In this document: piece by piece, positions 42,818 to 52,068 of the stretch
Layout of the letters: each line of letters opens with the position of its first letter
Numbering within the stretch: the first letter of the stretch is position 1
Source: Hansschlegelia zhihuaiae
GTDB taxonomy: Bacteria; Pseudomonadota; Alphaproteobacteria; Rhizobiales; Methylopilaceae
Length of the DNA stretch: 57,939 bases
NCBI RefSeq assembly: GCF_004103825.1
Contig: NZ_RYFI01000012.1
Location: 1 to 57,939, forward strand
Direction: 5' to 3'
Notes under the pieces: generated by a model
The model's database searches: none
The model's input: only the letters and a program-made list of their open reading frames with translations
What the model was told of the DNA's origin: nothing
Made by a program: the position numbers and the translations under genes

Positions 42818-43702
42818 ATGGCGAAACGCGGCGCATCCCAACCCACCGATCCCGAGCCCGCCGCCGCGAAGGGCGGCTCCGTCGTGCGCCTCGACGAGGC
42901 GCTCGGCGGCGCGACGGCGTTGAAGCATTTCGCGTTTCTCGAATGCATCGCCCAGGTGGAGCGGCCCCTGAGCGTCTCCGAACTGAGCGCGCTCCTGAAC
43001 GTCCCCCAACCGACCGCGCACCGCATCGTCCACATGCTCGAGAGCGAGGGCTTTCTTCAGCGCGAGCCGGGCGTCCGGAAGTATGCGCCCGGCGAGCGGC
43101 TCGTGCGGCTCGGCTTCGGCGTGGTGGCGATCTCGGCCCGGACCGCGCCACGCCGCGCGATCCTCGAGGCTGTCTCGAAGGAGATCGGCGAGACCTGCAA
43201 TTTCGGCATCCGGGTCGGCGGCCACCTGATGTATCTCGACCGCGTCGAGGCCAAGTGGCCGTTCGGGCTGCGCTTCGAGCCGGGCTCGCGCGTGCCGCTT
43301 CACTGCACCTCGATGGGCAAGCTGTTCCTGAGCGCGACGCCTACCGCCCAGCGCCGCCGATTGCTCAGCCTCACGTCGCTGCACCGCTACACCGAGAACA
43401 CCGTCACCGATCCGGCCGCGCTCGAGGACGAACTCGCGCGCATCCGGGCCGAGGACCTCTCGATCGACAATCAGGAGTTCCTGGCCGGCGTGGTGTGCGC
43501 CGCGGTGCCGGTCCGCACGCCGAACGGCAAGGTCGTCGCCGGGCTTGCGGTGTCCGCCCCGGTGGCGCGCATGTCGATCGAACAGGCTCGCGGCTGCGCG
43601 CCGCTGCTGCGCGAAGCCGCGGCGCAGCTTGGCGCGACCTTCGGGGACTGGACCGCGCAGGGCGCCAACGAACGTAAGAAGCGTCGGGGAGGCGAAGAAT
43701 GA
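42818..43702 (+). CDS. IclR family regulator
   Basis: A 294-residue regulator with an N-terminal winged helix (about 35-95: LKHFAFLECIAQVERPLSVSELSALLNVPQPTAHRIVHMLE) and a C-terminal effector domain (about 115-280) with GETCNFGIRVGGHLMYLDRVE and the CTSMGKLFL motif. It is divergent from the carboxylase operon and its stop overlaps the BCCP start by 4 nt. It probably controls both sides through the palindrome at 42767-42801. The inducer is unknown. ATG 42818 is chosen; a TTG lies 3 nt earlier. Confidence 0.93.
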   Translation: MAKRGASQPTDPEPAAAKGGSVVRLDEALGGATALKHFAFLECIAQVERPLSVSELSALLNVPQPTAHRIVHMLESEGFLQREPGVRKYAPGERLVRLGFGVVAISARTAPRRAILEAVSKEIGETCNFGIRVGGHLMYLDRVEAKWPFGLRFEPGSRVPLHCTSMGKLFLSATPTAQRRRLLSLTSLHRYTENTVTDPAALEDELARIRAEDLSIDNQEFLAGVVCAAVPVRTPNGKVVAGLAVSAPVARMSIEQARGCAPLLREAAAQLGATFGDWTAQGANERKKRRGGEE

Positions 43703-44187
43703 GCCTGCGCTACGACCAGGTCGCGGAACTGATCAAGATCATCGACGCCAGCGCGTGCGACGATTTCGTGCTGGAGACCGCCGAGCTCAAGCTGTCGCTG
43801 AGGCGTCGTGGAGCGGGAGACGCCGCCCTATCCGCGCGGCCGGCCGAGCCGGCCCGCCAGGCCGCAGTCGCTCAGGCGCCCGCCAGCGGCGAGCCTTCGC
43901 CGGCGGCCCCGCCTGGCGCTCCAGCAGCCGCGGGCGGCGCGGGTCGCGAGATGCGCGCTCCGATGGTCGGAACGTTCTATCGGGCCCCGTCACCGGAGGC
44001 GCCGCCTTTCGTCGATCTCGGCGATCGGGTCACGGTGGGCCAGCCGCTCTGCGTGATCGAGGTGATGAAGCTCTTCACCACGCTGCATGCGGAAGTCGCA
44101 GGCACGATCGCCGAGATCGGCGCCGCCAATGGCGAGCTCGTCGAATACGGCGCCGTGCTGTTCGTCATCGAGCCGGAAGGAGCCTGA
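43699..44187 (+). CDS. accB: Biotin carboxyl carrier protein
   Basis: A 162-residue carrier. The C-terminal biotinyl domain (about 85-162) contains EVMKL with biotin attached at Lys124, preceded by PMVGTFYRAPSPEAPPFV, the typical AccB lead. An alanine/proline-rich linker (about 38-82) joins it to a short N-terminal helix. It is cotranslated with the IclR gene but should serve the carboxylase subunits encoded on the opposite strand. Confidence 0.93.
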   Translation: MSLRYDQVAELIKIIDASACDDFVLETAELKLSLRRRGAGDAALSARPAEPARQAAVAQAPASGEPSPAAPPGAPAAAGGAGREMRAPMVGTFYRAPSPEAPPFVDLGDRVTVGQPLCVIEVMKLFTTLHAEVAGTIAEIGAANGELVEYGAVLFVIEPEGA

Positions 44188-44251
44188 TCCGAAAGCCTGG
44201 ATCGCATGACCGCCAACGAAAACAAGATCATGTCGCCGGGAGGAAACGGGG

Positions 44252-45529
44252 ATGACCCATCATGTTCGCCGCGCGGTCCTGGCCGCGCTCATAGCGTTCA
44301 GCTTCGCCGGCGCGTTCGCCGCGCCGGCCGTCGCGCAGGGCGGCGGCTTCACGCAATGGGGCTGGCCGCAGCCCTATGAGAAGGTCTCACAGAAGTCGGT
44401 CGACTGGCTGAAGGAGAAGGGCTGGTGGCCGCTGACCTTCGGCTGGCAGGGCCCGTTCTCGGGCCAGAACACGATCAACGTCGTGCTGTCGAAGACCGAC
44501 ATGCTGCAGAAACGCGGCCTCGAGACCAAGTTCCAGGCCTTCGCGTCCGGCCCGGACGTCAATGAGGCGGTCGCGTCCGGCCGCGTCCAGGTGGGCAATG
44601 GCGGCAATTTCCCGTTCACGTCGCTGATCGACCGCGGCTTGCCGGTCAAGGCGCTCGCGGTCGTCGCGCCTAACCTGAAGCACTCGACCGTCGCGCCGAA
44701 AGACAGCCCGCTGAAATCGCTGGCCGACCTCAAAGGCAGCAATCCGCCGGCGGTGATCGGCATCGTCACCGGCTCGTCGAGCGAGTTCTACTTCACGCAG
44801 GCCGCCGAGACGGTCGGGCTGAAGATCGGCACGGACGTCGTGCTGAAGAACATGCCGCCCTCCGAGCAGATCACGCTGCCGCGCGGCGTCGCGGCGGTCG
44901 CGCCCTGGGAGCCGACGGTCACCATCATCACCGAGGAGCGCAAGGCCGGGAAGGAGATCGACACGATCTTCCCATACAATTTCTACGAGGGGCGCTTTTA
45001 CGTACGGCAGGAGATCATCGACGAGGCGCCCGACGTCGCGCAGGCGATCAGCGACGCCTTCATGGAGGCCTCGCTCTGGATCCGTCTCAAGCCCGACGAG
45101 GCGGCCGACATGCTGGCCGCCGAGCCGCTGCTCAAGAATTACGGGCGTGACCTGCTGGTGAAACAGGTCAGGACCTACAACAACCTCTACAAGCCGACCT
45201 ACAGCTTCCCGCACGCGAAGTTCTGGGGCGAGGAGGACGCCCGCATCGCCAAGTGGCTGAAGGACCGCAACCGCATCCGGCGGCCCCTGACCGCCGAGGA
45301 CTACGCGAACTCGTTCGACGACCGCTTCATGCGCAAGACGTATGAGAAGCTGGGCTGGACCATCCCCAAGGCGCCGCCGTTCATCCCGGCGGACTGGAAA
45401 GGCGAGATCGGCAAGCTTCCTTATCCGCCCTATCCCAATGCCGAGACGCTGAAAGAGCCTCAGATCTGGCCGGAAGCCGGCGATCTGACGCGGGCATGGT
45501 CATTCGACGGCAAGTCCTTCGCTCCATGA
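44252..45529 (+). CDS. ABC substrate-binding protein, NitT/TauT type
   Basis: A 425-residue periplasmic receptor of the NMT1/SsuA-like group. The signal peptide ends near AVAQ (residue 29). The fold is shown by NTINVVLSKTDMLQKRGLETKFQAFASG and VASGRVQVGNGGNFPFTSLI, then DLKGSNPPAVIGIVTGSSSEFYF. The C-terminal 60 residues go beyond the usual length for this family. It starts 64 bp after accB and may belong to that transcript. Sulfonates, nitrate or small organic acids are typical ligands; the ligand here is unknown. Confidence 0.88.
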   Translation: MTHHVRRAVLAALIAFSFAGAFAAPAVAQGGGFTQWGWPQPYEKVSQKSVDWLKEKGWWPLTFGWQGPFSGQNTINVVLSKTDMLQKRGLETKFQAFASGPDVNEAVASGRVQVGNGGNFPFTSLIDRGLPVKALAVVAPNLKHSTVAPKDSPLKSLADLKGSNPPAVIGIVTGSSSEFYFTQAAETVGLKIGTDVVLKNMPPSEQITLPRGVAAVAPWEPTVTIITEERKAGKEIDTIFPYNFYEGRFYVRQEIIDEAPDVAQAISDAFMEASLWIRLKPDEAADMLAAEPLLKNYGRDLLVKQVRTYNNLYKPTYSFPHAKFWGEEDARIAKWLKDRNRIRRPLTAEDYANSFDDRFMRKTYEKLGWTIPKAPPFIPADWKGEIGKLPYPPYPNAETLKEPQIWPEAGDLTRAWSFDGKSFAP

Positions 45530-45569
45530 GGCGCGCCCCCTTCCAGCCGCCCTCGCCGGGCCGTCCGTC

Positions 45570-46376
45570 GTGACGGCGCCCGATCCGGCGAGGCATTGGC
45601 TTCTCCGGGCGCTGTTCCGGTTGCCGAACCTCGCGGCGCTCGTCGGACTGATCCTGCTCTGGGAGTTCGTGGCGAGCGTCTGGCTGCCGCGTTCCGATCC
45701 CTACCTGGCGACGCTGATGCCGCCGCCGACGCAGGTGTTCACGACCGCGGTCGAACTCATCCGGTCGGGCGAGCTCGGCTTCCATCTGCTCGCCAGCCTG
45801 AAGCGCGAGGCGGTCGCGTTCCTGTTCGCGCTCGCGGCCGTTCCTCTCGGACTGCTGATGGGCTGGTTTCGACCGATCCACGCCCAGCTCGACCCCATCG
45901 TCGAGGTGCTGCGGCCGATCCCGCCGCTCGCCTGGATCCCGCTCAGCATCCTGTGGTTCGGCATCGGCGACGCGCAGAACCAGTTCATCATCTTTCTCGG
46001 CATGTTCTTCCCGATCCTGATCAACACGATCGACGGGGTCGCCAAGGTCGAGCCGGTGCTCGTGCGCGCGGCGCGGAGTCTGGGGGCCGGCGAGTGGAAG
46101 GTCATCAAGCGCGTCGTCCTCAAGGCCGCGCTGCCGCAGATCGTGACCGGGGTGCGGGTCGGCCTCGGCGTCGGCTGGATGGCGCTGGTCGCCGCCGAGC
46201 TCGTCGGCGCGAGCTCCGGTCTCGGCTTCATGATCAACGACGCGCGGAGCGTGCTCAGGACCGACATCATCGTGGTCGGCATGATCACGATCGGCTTCGT
46301 CGGACTTGTCATCGACATGCTGCTGCGGTTCGCGACCCGGAAGCTGCTGCCGTGGTCGGTTTCGAACGCCAAGTGA
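45570..46376 (+). CDS. ABC permease, NitT/TauT type
   Basis: A 268-residue BPD-type permease with six helices. The EAA motif is [38 protein letters not shown]. Preceding helices include [20 protein letters not shown]. It pairs with the receptor at 44252 and the ATPase at 46399. Confidence 0.93.
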   Translation: MTAPDPARHWLLRALFRLPNLAALVGLILLWEFVASVWLPRSDPYLATLMPPPTQVFTTAVELIRSGELGFHLLASLKREAVAFLFALAAVPLGLLMGWFRPIHAQLDPIVEVLRPIPPLAWIPLSILWFGIGDAQNQFIIFLGMFFPILINTIDGVAKVEPVLVRAARSLGAGEWKVIKRVVLKAALPQIVTGVRVGLGVGWMALVAAELVGASSGLGFMINDARSVLRTDIIVVGMITIGFVGLVIDMLLRFATRKLLPWSVSNAK

Positions 46377-46398
46377 AGCGCCAAGCGAGGCCGGCCCC

Positions 46399-47166
46399 AT
46401 GGGACGACTATCGATCGAAAACGTCAGCAAGATCTACGGCGACCCGGCGTCGGAGGGCGCCGTGGTGGCGCTCCGGGACGTCAGCCTCGACATTCCGGAC
46501 CACGCCTTCTGCGCCATTCTCGGCCATTCCGGCTGCGGCAAGACCACGCTTCTCAACATGGTCGCCGGCTTCGAGCGCCCGACCTTCGGCGAGGTGTCGA
46601 TCGGAGGCGAGCCGGTGTCGCGGCCGGGCTGGCGCAACACCATGATCTTCCAGGAATATGCGCTGTTCCCCTGGATGAACGTGGCCGAGAACATCGAGTT
46701 CGGCCTCGAGATGAAGAAGCTGCCCCAGCAGGAGCGCGAGGAGGCGCGGCGGACCTATGTCGACCTCGTCGGCTTGCAGGGCTTCGAGACCAAGTATCCG
46801 CGCCAACTCTCCGGCGGCATGCGCCAGCGCGTCGCCATCGCCCGGGCGCTCGCGGTGTGTCCCGAGGTCTTGCTGATGGACGAGCCCTTCGCGGCGCTCG
46901 ACGCCCAGACGCGCGGCGCGATGCAGGACGAACTGGTGCGCATCTGGCGGCGCGAGCCCAAGACCGTGATGCTGGTCACCCACAGCATCGACGAGGCGAT
47001 CAAGCTCGCCGACAAGGTGGTCGTGCTGTCGCGCCGGCCCGGCCGCGTGAAAGACGTCGTCGAGATCGGGCTCGAGCGGCCGCGCGACGAGGACCACGCC
47101 GACTACATCGCTCTCAGACGGCGGCTCCGCGAGCTGATCTACGACGACTTTGACGAGCGCTCCTGA
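46399..47166 (+). CDS. ABC ATP-binding protein, NitT/TauT type
   Basis: A 255-residue ATPase with Walker [10 protein letters not shown], signature [16 protein letters not shown], Walker [12 protein letters not shown] and switch His in [12 protein letters not shown] 46399 starts [13 protein letters not shown]. It ends a three-gene ABC unit (receptor, permease, ATPase). The following 188 bp to the convergent ATPase gene contain a GATTC/GAATC hairpin but no gene. Confidence 0.94.
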   Translation: MGRLSIENVSKIYGDPASEGAVVALRDVSLDIPDHAFCAILGHSGCGKTTLLNMVAGFERPTFGEVSIGGEPVSRPGWRNTMIFQEYALFPWMNVAENIEFGLEMKKLPQQEREEARRTYVDLVGLQGFETKYPRQLSGGMRQRVAIARALAVCPEVLLMDEPFAALDAQTRGAMQDELVRIWRREPKTVMLVTHSIDEAIKLADKVVVLSRRPGRVKDVVEIGLERPRDEDHADYIALRRRLRELIYDDFDERS

Positions 47167-47354
47167 GCCGCGGGAGCAAGGGACGCCGGAAATGGGCCTC
47201 AAGGGCAGGACCGCGGTCGCCGGACGGCGATCTCGAACAGCCCGCGCAGGAGGTCGCCTCATGGAAGCGGTGGTCGCGATTCTTCGAGAACGTGGAATCG
47301 GCGCGTAGATGCGGCTGACTGAGTGGTGCGCCGCTCCCCACAGGGCTGGGCGGC

Positions 47355-48230
47355 CTACTTGGAGCCAGCGGTCACCGCTTCTTTGGAAGCGCGCTCACGA
47401 AACGCGCCTCGAAATGACTTCATCGCCTCCTCGTGGAGAACTTCGATCGCCTCGCGCTTGATGTCGTTCGCCCGGTCATCCTCGTAGAGCGTGGCGACCG
47501 TGCGAGGACGAGGCAGGTCGATCTCCACCAACCATCGCACGCGCGCCGGCACGTTCGACAGGATGATCAAACGATCCGCGATGAGGATCGCTTCGTCGAT
47601 CTCGGTGGTGACGAACACGACGGTGCGCGGATTGTCGGCGTAAAGCCGCAGGAAATACTCCTGCATCAGCCCCCTCGTCATGGCGTCGAGGCCGCGGAAC
47701 GGCTCGTCCAGCAGCATCACGGCGGGATCGTTGATCAAGGCGCGCGCGAGCTCGACGCGGCGCTGCATGCCGCCGGAGAGCTGGCCCGGATATTTCTCCT
47801 TGAACGCCGCGAGGCCGACCCGCTCCAGAACGTCCTTCGCGAGCGGCGCGATATCGCGGGAGCCACGGCCGGCCGCGCGCAGCGCGAAGGCGACGTTCTC
47901 GTAAACCGTCATCCAGTCGAACAGCGCGGATTCTTGGAAGACCATGAGCCGGTCGGACGCCGGTCCGCGGACCGGCGAGCCGTCAGCCGTGACGGCGCCA
48001 GCGTCCGGCTGGTCGAATCCCGCAATCAGCCGCAGCAGGGTCGACTTCCCGCAACCCGATGGCCCGATCACCACATTGAGCCGTCCGGGTTCGATCGTGA
48101 GGCTGCAGTCCTCCATGACCGTCTTGGCCAGCCGGCCCTGGCCGTAGGTCTTGGCGACGCGGTGAAGATCGATCCGGCCGCGCGGCGCGGCCGTCTGGTC
48201 CGAGGCTCTGCGTTCCGCGACGGCGCTCAT
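47355..48230 (-). CDS. ABC ATP-binding protein, second pair of the nitrilase-linked system
   Basis: A 291-residue ATPase of the NitT/TauT type. It has [35 protein letters not shown], and a Thr-Glu switch (FVTTEIDEA) where the canonical His is absent: position H is replaced by T in VTTE, which could reduce hydrolysis. ATG 48230 overlaps the upstream permease stop by 4 nt. It is the last gene in the leftward nitrilase operon. Confidence 0.9.
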   Translation of the reverse strand: MSAVAERRASDQTAAPRGRIDLHRVAKTYGQGRLAKTVMEDCSLTIEPGRLNVVIGPSGCGKSTLLRLIAGFDQPDAGAVTADGSPVRGPASDRLMVFQESALFDWMTVYENVAFALRAAGRGSRDIAPLAKDVLERVGLAAFKEKYPGQLSGGMQRRVELARALINDPAVMLLDEPFRGLDAMTRGLMQEYFLRLYADNPRTVVFVTTEIDEAILIADRLIILSNVPARVRWLVEIDLPRPRTVATLYEDDRANDIKREAIEVLHEEAMKSFRGAFRERASKEAVTAGSK

Positions 48231-49054
48231 CGCGCGTTGATCCAAGGGGTGAGGAGCGCGCCCGCCTTGCGGACCGCCGCGCTGCACAGATAGCCCGCGA
48301 TCCCGATGCTGATCATGCCCACGATGATGTCGTCGTAGGATCCGCCCAGATAGGAGGCCCAGATGAAGTGGCCGAGGCCGCCGCTGTTGGAGCCCATCGC
48401 CGAGGAGCCCGAGATGATCTCGGCGGCGACCACGACCTCCCAGGACAGGCCGATCGCGATCGACGAGGCGACCACGATCGACGGCGCCGTCGCGGGCAGC
48501 ACGATGCGGCGGAACACCGTCATGCGCGAGGCCCCAAGCGAGCGCGCCGCCTCGACAAAGCGCGGATCGATCGACAGCGCGCCCGAGAGCACGTTGATGG
48601 TGATGGTGAAGAACGCGCCCAGGAAGGTGATGAAGGTTATCGCAGCTTCCTGCGTCGGCCAGAAGATGATGGCCGCAGGCACCCAGGCGAGCGGCGGGAT
48701 CGGCCGGATCACCTCGAACACCGGAAAGGCGATCGCCCGGAAGGTTCGGTTGGTGGCGAACAGCAGGCCGAGCGGCACGGCGGCGGCGAGCGCGATCAGG
48801 AAGCCGCCCATGACGCGCACGAAGCTGAGCGCCGAGCTAATCCAGTACCCCGGCTCGACCACCACGCGGCCGGCCGCCATCGCGACCTCGACCGGCGACG
48901 GCAGCGCCCCGACGCCCGGCGCCCCGACCCCGGTCCAGTCGTCGAGGCGCGCGCCGAGCTGCCAGAGCACCGCGCAGGCGGCGAGCGCGACGACCGCGCG
49001 GCGGAGCGCGTAGGGGCTGCGGGCGACGGCGACGCCGGTGGGTCCTGCGGCCAT
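48227..49054 (-). CDS. ABC permease, second pair of the nitrilase-linked system
   Basis: A 275-residue permease with six helices and the EAA loop RFVEAARSLGASRMTVFRRIVLPATAPSIVVASSIAIG. It includes FLGAFFTITINVLSGAL and [15 protein letters not shown]. It starts 4 bp after the upstream ATPase. Together with 47355-48230 it makes a complete permease/ATPase pair without its own receptor. Confidence 0.92.
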   Translation of the reverse strand: MAAGPTGVAVARSPYALRRAVVALAACAVLWQLGARLDDWTGVGAPGVGALPSPVEVAMAAGRVVVEPGYWISSALSFVRVMGGFLIALAAAVPLGLLFATNRTFRAIAFPVFEVIRPIPPLAWVPAAIIFWPTQEAAITFITFLGAFFTITINVLSGALSIDPRFVEAARSLGASRMTVFRRIVLPATAPSIVVASSIAIGLSWEVVVAAEIISGSSAMGSNSGGLGHFIWASYLGGSYDDIIVGMISIGIAGYLCSAAVRKAGALLTPWINAR

Positions 49055-49058
49055 CGCG

Positions 49059-49928
49059 TCAGCCCTCCTTGTCGCCTGCCTGGAAGGCGGCGACCGCCTC
49101 CTGCCGCACGGCCTCGTGGGCCGCCTCCATCAGCTCGCGAAAGCGCGGGCTGGTGATGACGGAACGGTCCCGCGGGTGTGGGATGTCGACCTCAATGATG
49201 GTCTTGGGCCGGCACGGCCGGGCCGTCGAGATCACCAGCTTGTGGCCGAGAAACACCGCCTCTTCGAGGTCGTGGGTGATGAAGAAGATCGTGACCTTGT
49301 TGCGGTAGTAGAGCTCGAGCAGCGCCTCGTGCATGACCTGCTTGGTCAAGGCGTCGAGCGCGCGGTAGGGTTCGTCCAGCAGCAGCACGCGCGGCTCGTT
49401 GATGACCGCGCGGGCGATCTCCACCCGTCGCCGCATGCCGGACGAGATCTCGCCCGGGAAGCGCTCCGCGACATCGTCGAGGCCGACCTCCGCGAGCAGG
49501 CTCCGGGCTCGCGCCTTTGCGGCGGCCTCCGTCATGGTCCCCTGCATCGTGGGGCCGAAGGCGACGTTCTCGAGGTTGGTCTTCCACGGAAACAGGGCGC
49601 CGTTCTGGAACACCACGACGCGGTCCGGGCCGGGCGCGGCCATCGGGCGGTCTGGGCCGCAGATGGTCTCGCCGTCGATCAGGATCTCGCCCGACGTGAT
49701 GTCGTGGAAGCCCGCGATGGCGTTGAGCAGCGAGGTCTTTCCGCAGCCCGACGGGCCGACCACCATGCAGATCTCTCCGGCCGCGACCTCGAACGAGCAG
49801 TCGTCGACGGCCGTCACCTGCGAGGCGCCCGAGCCATAGGTCTTGACCACGTTGCGAATGCTGATGGCGCCGCGGGAGGAGGTCTGCGGGGCGCCCCGAG
49901 AGGCGGGCTCGAGAGCGAGGTCGGTCAT
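49059..49928 (-). CDS. ABC ATP-binding protein, first pair of the nitrilase-linked system
   Basis: A 289-residue NitT/TauT-type ATPase. It has GPSGCGKTS, ISSGMRRRVEIARAVI (the usual LSGG is ISSG here), VLLLDEPYRALD and FFITHDLEEA. ATG 49928 overlaps the stop of the upstream permease (ATGA). Its switch histidine is present, unlike in the second ATPase of the operon. Confidence 0.92.
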   Translation of the reverse strand: MTDLALEPASRGAPQTSSRGAISIRNVVKTYGSGASQVTAVDDCSFEVAAGEICMVVGPSGCGKTSLLNAIAGFHDITSGEILIDGETICGPDRPMAAPGPDRVVVFQNGALFPWKTNLENVAFGPTMQGTMTEAAAKARARSLLAEVGLDDVAERFPGEISSGMRRRVEIARAVINEPRVLLLDEPYRALDALTKQVMHEALLELYYRNKVTIFFITHDLEEAVFLGHKLVISTARPCRPKTIIEVDIPHPRDRSVITSPRFRELMEAAHEAVRQEAVAAFQAGDKEG

Positions 49929-50818
49929 CGCCCGACTCCGATCTCGCGCAACCGCCACGCCATCAGCCGGGCGCCGACCAACCGCACCAGCGCGGAGGAC
50001 GCATAGCCGACCGCGCCAAGCGTGATCATCCCGATGGCGATCGTCGGATACTGGATCTTGGCGTAGGCGGTGTTGATCAGATAGCCGAGCCCGAACTCGC
50101 CGGACACCATCTCGGCCGCGACCAGCGAGAACCACGACACGCCCATCGACACCTGGAGTCCCGTGAAGATGTGCGGCAGCGCGCCGGGCGCCACGATGTG
50201 GCGGAAGATCTGGCGGGGGCTGGCCCCGAGGCAGCGCGCAGCGCGCACCACCGAAGGATCGATCGACTGCACGCCCGTCATTGTGTTTAGCGTCGTGACG
50301 AAGAAGGCCGCGATGAAGGTCAGGAACACGACCGAGGTCTCGGCGCCGCTGAACAGGATGATCGAGATCGGCACCCAGGCCAGGATCGGCACCGGCCGCA
50401 GCGTCTCGAACACCGGGAAGACATACTCCCGGAACCGCTGCGACCAGCCGAGCAGCAGCCCGAGCGGCACGCCGAGCAGGGTCGCGGCCGAGAACGCCGC
50501 GACGATCCGTTTCAGGCTGACGAGGATGTGCTGGTAATATTCGGCGGTGAACAGCGAGACGCCATACATCGGGTCAGTGCTCGTCCACTCGACGAAGACC
50601 TCGACCAGGCCCGGCAGCTTCGCGAAACGCGGCAGACGCCACACCTCGACCGCCAGATGCCAGGCGAGCAGGAACGCAGCGAAGCCGACAAGGGACAACG
50701 GCAGTTTCGGCGACGCCCGAAACGGACGCCGCGCCACGGTCGTCGGAGTAGGCGGGAAGGCGCTCGCCGTCCTGACGGCGCCGTCCGCGCCCAGCGCCTT
50801 GGCGTCAATCTCGGTCAT
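49925..50818 (-). CDS. ABC permease, first pair of the nitrilase-linked system
   Basis: A 297-residue permease. The N-terminus (about 1-40) is a charged, alanine/proline-rich extension. The EAA loop is RAARCLGASPRQIFRHIVAPGALPHIFTGLQVSMGVSW, and ETLRPVPILAWVPISIILFSG precedes it. It is 69 bp after the receptor gene and overlaps the next ATPase gene by 4 nt. Confidence 0.92.
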   Translation of the reverse strand: MTEIDAKALGADGAVRTASAFPPTPTTVARRPFRASPKLPLSLVGFAAFLLAWHLAVEVWRLPRFAKLPGLVEVFVEWTSTDPMYGVSLFTAEYYQHILVSLKRIVAAFSAATLLGVPLGLLLGWSQRFREYVFPVFETLRPVPILAWVPISIILFSGAETSVVFLTFIAAFFVTTLNTMTGVQSIDPSVVRAARCLGASPRQIFRHIVAPGALPHIFTGLQVSMGVSWFSLVAAEMVSGEFGLGYLINTAYAKIQYPTIAIGMITLGAVGYASSALVRLVGARLMAWRLREIGVGR

Positions 50819-50887
50819 GCGTCATTCGATCCATGCGGGGTCTCGTAGAGCGACGGCGGACCTTCCCGCCCGCCGTCGCCCGCATCC

Positions 50888-52003
50888 TCAATTAGAGGCT
50901 GCGGCTCGCACCTCGCCCACCGGCGAGACCAAGCCGCGACCTTTCAACACTTCGGCGGTGAGGGTCGGCTCGATCGCGTCGTCGCGCAGCTTGTCGACGT
51001 TGATGACCTTGTTGGCCTTGAGGAAGGTCACGCCGCGGTCGACGAGGTCGGTGACGTCCTTGGTGATGGCGTAGGGCAGGAAGAGCCGGACGTCGCTGCC
51101 GCCCCACTCCTTCGGGTAAGCCCCGTAGATCGCGTCGTGCAGGCCCTTGTCGGTGAAGCCGTTCACGCGGCTCTTGATGATCCCGATCATCTCGCGGGCG
51201 TTCTTCACCTCCGCCATCCAGAGCTGCGCGTCGAGCTCGGCCTCGAGCCAAGCCTTCGCCACGTCGGGGCGCTGCTTGATCAGATCGGCCTGCATCACCA
51301 CGAAGCCGCCGCCCATCTCGCCGATGGTGGCGCCGGATGCGACCCGGCGGGCGAGGCCCTCAGCCACGAGATTGGACGCGTTCGGCTCCCAGACCGCAGC
51401 GGCGTCGAGCCGGCCGGATTTGAAGCCGGAGCTGATCACCTCGATGTTCTGGTTGAGGTAGGAGCTGGGCTCCGTCCCGGTCCGCTTGAACAGCTTCTGG
51501 ACGAAGTCGTCGGTGCAGCTGCCCTTGGGCGTCGCGACGGTCTTGCCGTCGACCCACTTCAGCGCCTCGTCGACCGTCTTGAACTCCGGCGCGTCCTTGC
51601 GCACCAGAAACGCGTAGCACTGGTCGTAGGCCATCGCGGTGGAGGCCACGATCCGCACATCCGCGGCTTGGGTCTTGGTGGTCGCTGTGAAGGCCGGAAG
51701 GTCGCCCATGTAGCCGACATGAGCCTTGCCGGCGAGCATCTGGTTCACGACCACCGCGCCCTGCAGTCCGACCATGTATTCGACGGTCGAGCCGGCGGGC
51801 AGATACTTTTTCCAAAGCTCCTTGCCGGCGTTGGCGAACACAGACCACACCTCGGCGTAGCAACAGGGATGCGCGACAACGAGGTGGATCGGCTCCCCGG
51901 GCTTGCCGTAGTCGAGCGCGGCGGCGGCATGCGGGAGAAGGCCGGACATCGCGGCCAGCGTCCAGGCGGCGAATTTCGTCCTCAGGCGCGTCGTCGAAGT
52001 CAT
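50888..52003 (-). CDS. ABC substrate-binding protein linked to nitrilase
   Basis: A 371-residue periplasmic receptor of the NitT/TauT/SsuA type. The signal peptide ends near AAA-LDYG (residue 29). Ligand-site segments are HLVVAHPCCYAEVW, with an unusual vicinal Cys pair, YMVGLQGAVVVNQMLAGKAHVGYMGDLPAF, and GSCTDDFVQKLFKRTGTEPSSYLNQ. It is 65 bp downstream of the nitrilase gene, so a nitrile or a related N compound is a plausible ligand. It would serve both permease pairs, as it is the only receptor in the operon. Confidence 0.9.
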   Translation of the reverse strand: MTSTTRLRTKFAAWTLAAMSGLLPHAAAALDYGKPGEPIHLVVAHPCCYAEVWSVFANAGKELWKKYLPAGSTVEYMVGLQGAVVVNQMLAGKAHVGYMGDLPAFTATTKTQAADVRIVASTAMAYDQCYAFLVRKDAPEFKTVDEALKWVDGKTVATPKGSCTDDFVQKLFKRTGTEPSSYLNQNIEVISSGFKSGRLDAAAVWEPNASNLVAEGLARRVASGATIGEMGGGFVVMQADLIKQRPDVAKAWLEAELDAQLWMAEVKNAREMIGIIKSRVNGFTDKGLHDAIYGAYPKEWGGSDVRLFLPYAITKDVTDLVDRGVTFLKANKVINVDKLRDDAIEPTLTAEVLKGRGLVSPVGEVRAAASN

Positions 52004-52068
52004 CGGTGGCGTCCCTTCATGTCCCAGTGCTCGAATGAGAGGAGCGGCGGGGTCCGGACCTTCAACGG

